From positions 1-28,445 of the IMG/VR virus record IMGVR_UViG_3300030328_000271: a stretch of DNA of 28,445 nt, one strand, 5' to 3'. The notes under the pieces are model-generated. The model searched no databases and was not told the DNA's origin. It saw only the letters and a program-made list of their open reading frames with translations. Positions 21,892-28,445 of the stretch are shown here, piece by piece. The position numbers and the translations under genes were made by a program. Every line of letters starts with the position of its first letter. The first letter of the stretch is position 1. Source of the DNA: a virus.

Positions 21892-22496
21892 TGATTGAAG
21901 TATTCGTATATGGTACATTAAAAAAAGGTGGCAGTAATCATTTTTTTTTAAAAGATTGTAATTTTGTTAGGCACGAGATTTTAAAAGACCATGCAATTTA
22001 TGCGCCAAAAGGTTTTTCGTTTCCATTGCTTATGCAAAGTAAGGGAGATAAGGTATATGGAGAAGTCTATCGTATAAGTAGCACAACATTAGCTAAATTA
22101 GATATGCTTGAAAACGAGGGAATTTTATATACTCGCGTTAATGATATTGAATTAGGGTTTCAGTATTATCTTTTTAATAGAGAATATGGAGATGTCGCTT
22201 GGGATGAAGAGCATGATAAAATACCTAATGGATATTGGAAAACCATGATGGAAGTTGATTTGAGCTTAATAATAGATAATCGTAACTATACAGATAAGGC
22301 AGATAAGTTAGTATTTCACATGAGATTTTTTGATGGGAAACGAGCGCCAACAAATAAAATCTATATGGAGTTAGTAAAGAAAAGAAGTTATTTAGATTTA
22401 AACACCGAAAATGAAGAGATATTTTTAAGGGATTGTATAATCGAGGGAGTTGTAAGTGAGTTCAGAGAGCCAATACATAGATTCTATAATATGTAA
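21891..22496 (+). CDS. Gamma-glutamylcyclotransferase-like protein
   Basis: 201-residue protein with the AIG2/GGCT pattern: V-F-V-Y-G-T-L-K-K-G-G at residues 4-14, later G-E-V-Y-R-I and L-A-K-L-D-M-L-E-N-E-G, where the catalytic Glu lies. Such enzymes release 5-oxoproline from gamma-glutamyl amines or peptides. Residues about 115-201 are an added domain of unknown fold. It is TAATG-coupled to the amidotransferase and is the third member of the amidoligase trio. It may remove a gamma-glutamyl group from an intermediate or recycle side products. Confidence 0.75.
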   Translation: MIEVFVYGTLKKGGSNHFFLKDCNFVRHEILKDHAIYAPKGFSFPLLMQSKGDKVYGEVYRISSTTLAKLDMLENEGILYTRVNDIELGFQYYLFNREYGDVAWDEEHDKIPNGYWKTMMEVDLSLIIDNRNYTDKADKLVFHMRFFDGKRAPTNKIYMELVKKRSYLDLNTENEEIFLRDCIIEGVVSEFREPIHRFYNM

Positions 22497-22602
22497 TATA
22501 TGCGAAAAGAATGTAACGATTGTAAATAGACAGGATAAGGGAAACAAATCAAGATGGGTTTGCGAAAAATGTAGTGAAAAATATCCAAGATGGAACAATT
22601 AG
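22456..22602 (+). CDS. Small zinc-ribbon protein
   Basis: 48-residue ORF starting at GTG with GAGGGAG upstream and overlapping the end of the cyclotransferase gene by 41 bases. It has C-N-I-C and C-E-K-C, a paired knuckle layout, with R-W-V before the second pair. It is too short for usual gene callers. A function linked to the amidoligase operon is possible, but none is shown. Confidence 0.5.
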   Translation: MSSESQYIDSIICNICEKNVTIVNRQDKGNKSRWVCEKCSEKYPRWNN

Positions 22603-22754
22603 AACACATAGTAACAATAGTATCTTTTGAAGAGTTTAATGATTTAATAAAAAAAACTGGCGATGATGAACTAACCATAATGGAACTAATAGATGCTATA
22701 GCAAAAATTAATGGAGAAATATATGAGCAAACAAACTCGATTGGAGAATGTTAA
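22590..22754 (+). CDS. Small hypothetical protein
   Basis: 54-residue acidic helical ORF (F-E-E-F-N-D-L-I-K-K-T-G-D-D-E-L) that overlaps the zinc-ribbon ORF by 13 bases and the next gene by 32 bases. Long overlaps at both ends are consistent with dense phage coding, but also reduce certainty. There is no recognised domain. Confidence 0.4.
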   Translation: MEQLEHIVTIVSFEEFNDLIKKTGDDELTIMELIDAIAKINGEIYEQTNSIGEC

Positions 22755-22995
22755 TCACGACTTTTTATATCACGCTGAAATAATGTATGAAACAAAAGAT
22801 GTATTAGATTATAAAAGCGCAGTCGGAAACTCTCTTAAAGACTTACTAAAAGATATAGACATACGATTAAAACAATTAGCTAAAAGAAATCCTAAGATAG
22901 TTCAAGTATTATATAAGCCTCAAAACGAGTCAATAAACATAACTCCTAAGATACTATCCCTAATGAAACTAAAACCTTTTTATAGTTCAAAATAG
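22723..22995 (+). CDS. Hypothetical protein
   Basis: 90-residue protein with a helical, charged composition. ATG 22723 is preferred over ATG 22711 because GGAG at 22713-22716 has proper spacing for it. It ends this operon and is followed by about 107 bases without a gene. No domain is recognised; Tyr and His residues are frequent at its N-terminus (F-L-Y-H-A-E-I-M-Y). Confidence 0.55.
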   Translation: MSKQTRLENVNHDFLYHAEIMYETKDVLDYKSAVGNSLKDLLKDIDIRLKQLAKRNPKIVQVLYKPQNESINITPKILSLMKLKPFYSSK

Positions 22996-23015
22996 ACCCC
23001 TTTAAACGCTATAAT
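22986..23015 (+). promoter_or_regulatory. Candidate promoter for the packaging operon
   Basis: TATAAT (23010-23015) is a perfect -10 box. The best -35, TTCAAA at 22986-22991 with 18-base spacing, matches four of six positions and lies at the end of the previous gene. It would drive the small AT-hook gene, terminase, portal and head genes. A hairpin CCATAAA/TTTATGG at 23079-23094 overlaps the GG of the following ribosome-binding site. Confidence 0.4.
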
Positions 23016-23102
23016 AGCCTAGCATATTTAATTAAAATAAGCACTTTCATTAATTTTAAAAGAGTTTTTAAATTTAAACCATAAAAATTTATGGAGATTG
23101 CT

Positions 23103-23207
23103 ATGCCTAAAGGCAAGGGAACTTATGGTTCAAAGCGTGGTAGACCACCTAAAAAATCTAAATCAATGAAATCAAAAAAAGCTAAGTTTGGCAAAAGAGG
23201 CAAATAA
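23103..23207 (+). CDS. Small basic AT-hook-like protein
   Basis: 34-residue, extremely basic protein containing R-G-R-P-P-K, an AT-hook core, followed by repeated K-S-K. The GGAG at 23093-23096 has good spacing to ATG 23103. It is directly upstream of the terminase region, and an AT-rich genome would be a natural target for such a minor-groove binder. It could help DNA condensation or packaging recognition. Marine phages often carry a similar P-K-G-K-G-T-Y-G-S peptide here, from memory. Confidence 0.55.
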   Translation: MPKGKGTYGSKRGRPPKKSKSMKSKKAKFGKRGK

Positions 23208-23370
23208 AACTTCTTTAAAAGCCGAATTAGTTGGCATTAAAAATTTAAAGATTGCTGGAGCGTGGCGAATAGAGTTCGATGTATATGAATTTGAAACAGA
23301 AGCAGTAAAAGATTTGATGGATATGTTAAATAAACCTGTGGCAATGGGATTAGTTCAAATAGATGACTAA
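23188..23370 (+). CDS. Small hypothetical protein
   Basis: 60-residue ORF beginning with TTG and overlapping the AT-hook gene by 20 bases. It is predicted beta/alpha (L-K-A-E-L-V-G-I-K-N-L-K-I-A-G-A-W-R-I-E-F-D-V-Y). It overlaps the small terminase candidate by 8 bases. The TTG start is the only candidate with this frame open, so the start is uncertain. No family recognised. Confidence 0.45.
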   Translation: MAKEANKTSLKAELVGIKNLKIAGAWRIEFDVYEFETEAVKDLMDMLNKPVAMGLVQIDD

Positions 23371-23686
23371 ACAAACGAAGAACAAACGTAAGGATGGTAA
23401 ATTTGCTAAAGGCAATAAGCTAGGCAATAGATGGAAAAAGGGAGAGTCTGGCAATCCTAATGGTAGGCGTAATGCTTATAGTGATTTAATAAAACAATTT
23501 AGTTATCAAGAAGTAAATGGCAAAGAGCGCAGAGAGATAATATTAGGTAAGTTATTTCAATTAGCAGAGCGTGGAGATTTAAGAGCAATACAATTTATAG
23601 TTGAGCGCATGGAAGGAAAAGCATTGGAGAGGCAAGAGAGAACAACAAAGAATGAACCAATACAAGTAATGGTCATAAATGATTAA
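23363..23686 (+). CDS. terS: Putative small terminase subunit, DUF5681-like
   Basis: 107-residue basic protein immediately before the large terminase, which it overlaps by 8 bases. The N-terminus has 'G-K-F-A-K-G-N' and 'W-K-K-G-E-S-G-N-P-N-G-R-R', the K-G-x-S-G-N-P-x-G-R pattern of DUF5681-type proteins commonly adjacent to terminases. The rest is helical (A-I-Q-F-I-V-E-R-M-E-G). It would recognise DNA for packaging. Assignment rests on position and this pattern. Confidence 0.65.
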   Translation: MTKQTKNKRKDGKFAKGNKLGNRWKKGESGNPNGRRNAYSDLIKQFSYQEVNGKERREIILGKLFQLAERGDLRAIQFIVERMEGKALERQERTTKNEPIQVMVIND

Positions 23687-24881
23687 ATGGACACTAGACA
23701 AGACAAGAAAAGATATATTAAACGACCCAAGCAGGTTCAAAGTCTTAGTCTGTGGTCGGAGATGGGGCAAGACTATTCTGTCGCTTATGTATTTATTGAA
23801 AGACCCATTTCAACCAAACGAAAGACGATGGTTCATTACACCAACTTATCGAATGGGCAGAAATATTGTGTTTCCTACTCTTCGCCAAATGTTTCAAGGG
23901 TTTGTTGGAGCTAAGTTAAATGAGACTGAAATGTCAGTAAGATTTGAGAATGGAGCAGAGTTTGCAGTTAAAGGCGCAGACAATGAACACGCATTAAGGG
24001 GTGTGGAATTAACTAAATGCGTAATGGATGAGATGGCATATATCAAGCCTCATGTTTGGGAAGAGATTGTTTATCCTATGTTAGCAACAACACAAGGAAG
24101 TGTGTTATTTATAGGCACACCAAGCGGTTATGATGTGATGTATGATTTATATAGTCGTGGGCAAAGTGAAAAGAATTGGCGCTCATGGCAGTTTAAAACA
24201 ATAGATGGTGGCTTTGTATCAGCAGATGAAATAGCTAGTGCAAAGAAAACAATGGATGCTAGTGTATTTAGGCAAGAGTTTGAAGCATCATTTGAATCAA
24301 CTGGTAATAGAGCTGCGTGGAACTTTGATAGAGAGATTCATGTTAAAAGAGCTAAAGAGTTATCTAGTTATAAATGGTGGGGATGTGATTTTAATGTTGA
24401 TTATATGAGCGCAGTATTATGTACGCAATACACCGATGGCACAATTCATTACTATGATGAAATAAGATTAAAGAATAGTAACACCGAACAAATGGCTAGA
24501 AAAATGAAAGCGATTGAACCTAATGTTGAAGTCTATCCTGACCCTGCAGGAAGTGCTAGAAGCACAACAAGCAATAGGTCAGACCATCATATCTTAAGAG
24601 ATTATGGATTCTTAATTAGGGCAAAGAAATCGCATCCAAGTCACATAGATAGATTAAATGCATTAAATAGGAAGCTATTAGATGCGGATGGTAATGTAAC
24701 AATGACCATTGACCCTAAATGTAAATATTTAATAAAAGATTTAGAGCAAGTGCAGAGAGATAAAAAAGGGGGGATTGAAAAATCTAACATGGAGCTTACT
24801 CACTCACTAGATGCTTGTAGCTATGCGATTAGTTATAAGTTCCCTGTGATAAGTAAAGCAACACGAATAATGAAATGGTAA
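23679..24881 (+). CDS. terL: Large terminase subunit
   Basis: 400-residue packaging ATPase-nuclease. Walker A is C25-G-R-R-W-G-K31-T32 and Walker B is C-V-M-D117-E118, both typical of terminase large subunits. The C-terminal nuclease domain has W-W-G-C-D-F-N-V-D, Y-P-D-P-A-G and a late H-S-L-D-A-C, acidic residues placed as in the RNase H-like nuclease. It moves DNA into the capsid through the portal, encoded five bases after its stop, and cuts concatemers. It is on the short side for the family but intact. Confidence 0.93.
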   Translation: MIKWTLDKTRKDILNDPSRFKVLVCGRRWGKTILSLMYLLKDPFQPNERRWFITPTYRMGRNIVFPTLRQMFQGFVGAKLNETEMSVRFENGAEFAVKGADNEHALRGVELTKCVMDEMAYIKPHVWEEIVYPMLATTQGSVLFIGTPSGYDVMYDLYSRGQSEKNWRSWQFKTIDGGFVSADEIASAKKTMDASVFRQEFEASFESTGNRAAWNFDREIHVKRAKELSSYKWWGCDFNVDYMSAVLCTQYTDGTIHYYDEIRLKNSNTEQMARKMKAIEPNVEVYPDPAGSARSTTSNRSDHHILRDYGFLIRAKKSHPSHIDRLNALNRKLLDADGNVTMTIDPKCKYLIKDLEQVQRDKKGGIEKSNMELTHSLDACSYAISYKFPVISKATRIMKW

Positions 24882-24885
24882 TAAT

Positions 24886-26238
24886 ATGATAAACTTTGGT
24901 AGAACTGTTAATCAAGTAGTAATCCCTGAACAATCCGAGCAAATAATATTGCAAACAGTTGCAAAAGCAGAGCAAGAGTTTAATGAAAAAGCACAAGCGG
25001 AAAGAATGACGGCATTAGACTTTTATTTTAATATAAATATGGATAAACATATTGAGCAATATTTCTCAAGTGAATCATTGCAACAGATTCCAACTTACCC
25101 ACAAAAAGTAGTGCCTAGATTTTCAAGGGCGAGAATGATGCTATATAAGGATGCTCCTAAAAGGATAATAGGTGGAGAAGAGAGTGATGATTATAAAGAG
25201 ATTGCTTATATGTTAGATAGCCAAACTAAATGCTTTAGTGAATTAGCTTGGTTGTTAGGAAGTTGCCATTTTAAAACTAAATTTAATGAGCGTAAGCAAA
25301 GACTTGAATATGAGATATTACCATTTGTAAAAGAATATTATCTACAAGGTGAATCTGACCCTTATGGATATAGTTATGAAATAGATAAGGGTAATAACAA
25401 AGATAGGCAATATGTCTTTTGGTCTGAAGATAGAGAAGGAATGCAAGGAATGCATTTTAAGTTTAATCAGAAGGGTAATCGTTATGCAGTTAATGGTAAT
25501 GAGGATATGGTTAATCCCTATGGAATAAATCCAATTAGTAAAGTAATATATCCATCATCTAGTTTTGATGTTGTTAGAAGTGCTATTCAGATTGGTATTG
25601 CAATGACTGAAATTGCATTAAGCGTTAGGAGTAGATTAGGACAACCAGTATTTACTGGAATAGATGAAGGTCAATCAGTTATTAAATCTGGTATTGATTC
25701 TGCTATAATATTACCTGAGGGTGCAACATTCCAATATGTATCTCCGAGTGGCGGGATTGATGAAATGATTGAAAGCGTAAAAGCATTTGCTAATCAAACA
25801 GCAGAGAACAATCATCTTAGAATTAGATGGGGCGAATCTGGTGGCAATAGTCCAAGTGGAGAAGCCTTAAGAATATTAGAGATTGAAAATCTTGAATCTC
25901 GTGAAAGTGACATCCCTTATTTTAAAGAATGGGAACATAGTAGATATGAGATAGATAGAACGATATTAGAAAAGCATGGAGTCATGAATCTTAATGAGGA
26001 CTTGTCTATTGACTTTGGCGAGGTGTCATATCCAATGAGTGTTGAGCAAGAGTTAAAGATGTTAGAGTGGAAGTTAGCTAATGGCATAATGAGTAAGCGT
26101 GATTTACTATTACATTTTAATCCTGATATGAGCGATGAAGAGTTAGAAACAAAGATGGGAGAAGTGCAAGAAGAAAAGCAACAAGAGCGTGATGCACAAC
26201 AACCTACAAGTCAAATTGAAAGAATCTTAAATGCCTGA
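24886..26238 (+). CDS. Portal protein
   Basis: 450-residue protein between large terminase and the gpF-like head gene, the place of the portal in most tailed phages. It is mostly helical with a basic/acidic surface, and segments such as 'G-E-S-G-G-N-S-P-S-G-E-A-L-R-I-L-E-I-E-N-L' are similar to portal helices. Its C-terminus is Gln/Glu-rich. The stop overlaps the next ATG by 8 bases. The family call is by position, length and composition. Confidence 0.75.
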   Translation: MINFGRTVNQVVIPEQSEQIILQTVAKAEQEFNEKAQAERMTALDFYFNINMDKHIEQYFSSESLQQIPTYPQKVVPRFSRARMMLYKDAPKRIIGGEESDDYKEIAYMLDSQTKCFSELAWLLGSCHFKTKFNERKQRLEYEILPFVKEYYLQGESDPYGYSYEIDKGNNKDRQYVFWSEDREGMQGMHFKFNQKGNRYAVNGNEDMVNPYGINPISKVIYPSSSFDVVRSAIQIGIAMTEIALSVRSRLGQPVFTGIDEGQSVIKSGIDSAIILPEGATFQYVSPSGGIDEMIESVKAFANQTAENNHLRIRWGESGGNSPSGEALRILEIENLESRESDIPYFKEWEHSRYEIDRTILEKHGVMNLNEDLSIDFGEVSYPMSVEQELKMLEWKLANGIMSKRDLLLHFNPDMSDEELETKMGEVQEEKQQERDAQQPTSQIERILNA

Positions 26239-26926
26239 TAATGTTGATAAAGCAGTTGAATCGTTTATGGCTAATATTGAAAAGATAGAAAACGAATTGA
26301 AAGATGATTTGGAAAAGATGGCTTATAAAATGAAAGACATGACTGATACTGAATTACTTCAAACAACTAGACGATTAAACTTCTTACAAGAGTTAGTTGA
26401 AAAAGGTTATGGCGATGAGATTAATAACTTAATGAATGAGTATGATGTCTTATTAGCTAATGCGGTAAAGGAAGCTAAAAAGCGAGGCATAGCACCATTA
26501 AAATCTGAAACAGTTCAAGCATTACAACAATTAAAAGATTTAGATACTGAGATATTGTTAGGTAGGGCAGGTGCTTTTAGTAATGATTTAAAGAAGTTAT
26601 TATTTACAAATATTTATAGTGGTACAAGCATATCAGAAATAGTCGCTCAATTAGGACAAACTAATCTAGCAACACATCAATTAAATGTTGCGGTTAATAC
26701 TGGTCTTAGACAATTTAGTGATTTTAGTAGATATAATATATTCAAAGGAGAGAATGTTAGATGGACTTATGTGGGTACTCAAGATGCAAGAACGAGACCC
26801 GCTTGTGTATCAACGAATAATAATGAACCAGCAAACGGGTATACAGAAGCTCAAGTAAATGATTCCGATACTCCATTTGGCGTAAGGGGTGGATTTAATT
26901 GCAGACATAGTTGGATGGTATTATGA
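26231..26926 (+). CDS. Head morphogenesis protein, Mu gpF/SPP1 gp7-like
   Basis: 231-residue protein with a helical N-terminus and the characteristic C-terminal segment 'V-R-W-T-Y-V-G-T-Q-D-A-R-T-R-P-A-C' followed by 'F-N-C-R-H-S-W', the C...H/C pattern of the phage Mu F-like minor head domain. In SPP1 the homologue is an ejected or head-internal minor protein attached near the portal. It is ATGA-coupled to the next gene. Confidence 0.8.
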   Translation: MPDNVDKAVESFMANIEKIENELKDDLEKMAYKMKDMTDTELLQTTRRLNFLQELVEKGYGDEINNLMNEYDVLLANAVKEAKKRGIAPLKSETVQALQQLKDLDTEILLGRAGAFSNDLKKLLFTNIYSGTSISEIVAQLGQTNLATHQLNVAVNTGLRQFSDFSRYNIFKGENVRWTYVGTQDARTRPACVSTNNNEPANGYTEAQVNDSDTPFGVRGGFNCRHSWMVL

Positions 26927-27393
26927 AGATATTTAATGTAGTTAAAACAGATAAAAAAGATTGGAAAATTCTTGGTGGTAAATTAGCAACTAGAATTGTA
27001 AAGGATGCAGATAGAGGCATAAGCCAAGATAAAAATGGAGAACCATTTAAGGCATATAGTTTTAATTATTCTTTAAAAAAGGGAATGGGTAAGGCTGGTA
27101 AAAAAGGAGTGTCAAAAGATAGGCAAGTATCGCCACCTAATTTAAGATTGACTGGTAAGATGTTAGATTCTATTAAGGCACAAAATGCCACTAAGGTAAG
27201 CGTGGAGATACTATTTGCTGATGGCGAGAAGGTAATGGGTCATGCTAAGAAGAGAGGCAATAAGCCTAAAAGAAATATATATGGATTGAATAACGACAAT
27301 CAAAAGTTTTTAGAAGATTATTTATCAAAGAAAATAGAAAACAATATCTTAAGGTTTGTTGCTAAAGATATAGAAATAGATTTAAACATATAA
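26923..27393 (+). CDS. Putative neck/virion morphogenesis protein
   Basis: 156-residue protein with 'D-K-N-G-E-P-F-K-A-Y-S' and 'S-P-P-N-L-R-L-T-G-K-M-L-D-S-I-K', the L-x-x-T-G-x-M-x-x-S-I pattern of Mu virion morphogenesis or HK97 gp10-like neck proteins. The ATG at 26923 overlaps the previous TGA. It sits among head genes, so an accessory head-neck role is likely. Confidence 0.6.
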   Translation: MKIFNVVKTDKKDWKILGGKLATRIVKDADRGISQDKNGEPFKAYSFNYSLKKGMGKAGKKGVSKDRQVSPPNLRLTGKMLDSIKAQNATKVSVEILFADGEKVMGHAKKRGNKPKRNIYGLNNDNQKFLEDYLSKKIENNILRFVAKDIEIDLNI

Positions 27394-27423
27394 TGATTTT
27401 TAATAACAAAAACGGAGGACTGA

Positions 27424-27993
27424 ATGTCTGAAATTAAATCAGGGGTAAAGGTAGAAAAAGAAGTACCTAATCCAATGCAAGATAATGCAAAAGAGGTGGC
27501 AACTGATAGCCAAACACAAACAACCGAACCTAGCGCAGAGGTAGGAAGTTTAATTGCAGAGAGCAAAAAGTATCGTAGTCGTGCGCAACAGGCTGAGGAT
27601 TCATTAGCTAAACTTGAAAAGAAGTTGCAATCTGATAAAGAGGCACAAATGGCAGAGCAGAATAAATGGCAAGAACTTGCTGAACAACGAGGTTCTAAAC
27701 TTCAAGAGCAAGAACCAGTCATAGAAGCTGCAATGAAACAACTTGAAAGTCTTAGAGAAGAACTCCTAGCCGATATGAGTGAAGAGGATAGAGAAACATT
27801 TGGTGATTTACCACTAGATAAACTTAAAGTTCTCCACACTAAATTAAATATTGAAACTAAAGCCGAGGTTGCACCAACTGATTCAACTCCTGCTAGAAGC
27901 GCCAATCCTGATAATAAAAGTTGGGTTGATTTATCTGATGATGAAAGGCGTTCTAATTGGGGTAATATATTGGATGCATATCGAAGGCGTTAA
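27424..27993 (+). CDS. Scaffold protein
   Basis: 189-residue very acidic, Gln/Glu/Lys-rich protein with coiled-coil segments (about residues 45-115) and a disordered Asn/Pro/Ser part before a C-terminal basic helix (W-G-N-I-L-D-A-Y-R-R-R). This composition, and placement directly before the major capsid gene, is typical of capsid scaffold proteins; the basic tail would bind capsid subunits. A CGGAGG site precedes the ATG. Confidence 0.75.
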   Translation: MSEIKSGVKVEKEVPNPMQDNAKEVATDSQTQTTEPSAEVGSLIAESKKYRSRAQQAEDSLAKLEKKLQSDKEAQMAEQNKWQELAEQRGSKLQEQEPVIEAAMKQLESLREELLADMSEEDRETFGDLPLDKLKVLHTKLNIETKAEVAPTDSTPARSANPDNKSWVDLSDDERRSNWGNILDAYRRR

Positions 27994-28009
27994 ATAAGGA
28001 AAGTAAATA

Positions 28010-28445
28010 ATGGCTAAACATTATCAAGGTAGTCCAGTTACTACCACAACAGACCAGCATTTCATACCAGAAATCTGGATGGACGGAATCTATAAATTTT
28101 TTGCGAGAAAAACTGTCTTTCGTGGCTTAATCGATGACTATAGTGCTATATTTGGCAGTGCTGGTTTTGGAGATGTATTACATATCCCTGAAATGAGCAT
28201 TGTTAGTGCTGCTGATAAGTCTGCAGGTTCAGATGTTACTTATGATGCAACTGCAACAACAGAGACTCAACTAACAGTTAATAAACATAAATATGTTGCA
28301 AAGCTGTTTGAAGATGTGGCTCAAATTCAGTCAAATGCGGATTTGGTTGCTAAGTATTCTAAAGTAATGGGTGAATCTCTTGCTCGTCAGGTTGATGCTG
28401 ATATTTGGGCTGAGTTAGATGGTTTAAATCAAACTCAAGCATTAT
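28010..28445 (+). CDS. Major capsid protein, truncated by window end
   Basis: First 145 codons of a capsid protein. It begins A-K-H-Y-Q-G-S-P-V-T-T-T and includes 'H-F-I-P-E-I-W-M-D-G-I-Y-K-F-F' and 'G-D-V-L-H-I-P-E-M', which resemble the N-arm and early domain of HK97-fold capsid proteins of many marine phages. It has a good GGAAAG site and follows the scaffold gene by 16 bases. The frame is open at the edge, so the rest is missing; a normal protein of this kind is roughly 280-350 residues. Confidence 0.75.
   Translation, partial: MAKHYQGSPVTTTTDQHFIPEIWMDGIYKFFARKTVFRGLIDDYSAIFGSAGFGDVLHIPEMSIVSAADKSAGSDVTYDATATTETQLTVNKHKYVAKLFEDVAQIQSNADLVAKYSKVMGESLARQVDADIWAELDGLNQTQAL

Noticed and set aside
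13006-23102. tRNA genes or CRISPR arrays in intergenic stretches
   Set aside because: No cloverleaf with T-loop consensus and no regularly spaced repeats seen; gaps are 80-230 bases and hold only hairpins and promoters.

Overview
The window is phage DNA. It is AT-rich (roughly one third G+C by eye), densely packed, and every gene I can support reads on the + strand. Structural genes define a siphovirus: large terminase, portal, Mu gpF-like head protein, scaffold, major capsid protein, neck proteins, tail tube protein, a frameshifted tail-assembly chaperone, tape measure and tail-tip proteins. There is no integrase, excisionase or C1-like repressor, so a virulent life cycle is likely. Shine-Dalgarno sites and sigma70-like promoters suggest a proteobacterial host, and the protein style resembles uncultured marine phages. 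The host cannot be fixed from this sequence. The right end stops inside the capsid gene and the left end begins with a stray stop codon followed by post-capsid genes, so the window is probably most of a circularly permuted genome of about 29 kb, cut in the capsid gene.

Layout. 1-2.7 kb: small post-capsid proteins, then a lysis block with several one-helix membrane proteins and an M15-type endolysin. 2.7-13 kb: a zinc-ribbon/metallophosphoesterase fusion that appears to start at AUU, neck proteins, tail tube, a -1 frameshifted chaperone pair, tape measure, a tail hub protein carrying an inserted LamG lectin domain, and a distal tail protein. 13-13.24 kb: a structured intergenic region with a long-loop hairpin and a promoter. 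13.2-19.9 kb: early and replication genes (histone-fold-like protein, HNH protein, HTH protein, OB-like protein, PD-(D/E)XK resolvase, winged-helix replication initiator and partner), ending in a C5-cytosine methyltransferase and a CmoA-like carboxy-SAM synthase. 19.9-23 kb: a second promoter, then amidoligase, class II glutamine amidotransferase, gamma-glutamylcyclotransferase and small ORFs. 23-28.4 kb: AT-hook peptide, terminase, portal, head morphogenesis, neck, scaffold, start of the capsid gene.

The most interesting part is 18.1-22.5 kb. The C5-methyltransferase has all catalytic motifs, but its motif X reads G-R-S-V where the family has G-N-S/A-V. The next gene overlaps it by 11 bases and closely matches CmoA, which makes carboxy-S-adenosylmethionine (Cx-SAM) from SAM and prephenate. 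From memory, a basic residue engineered at that same Asn (M.MpeI N374K) lets a cytosine methyltransferase use Cx-SAM and form 5-carboxymethylcytosine. I therefore propose a natural phage pathway in which CmoA supplies Cx-SAM and the methyltransferase writes 5-carboxymethylcytosine. The amidoligase/amidotransferase/cyclotransferase cassette just downstream may then amidate the new carboxyl group. The gene identities are well supported; the combined pathway is inference.

Other points of note are a T TTA AAG slippery site followed by an 11-bp perfect stem, a possible RBS-sequestering RNA switch near 14.7-14.8 kb, three intergenic long-loop hairpins, and a shared promoter and initially transcribed sequence at 13.2 and 19.9 kb.
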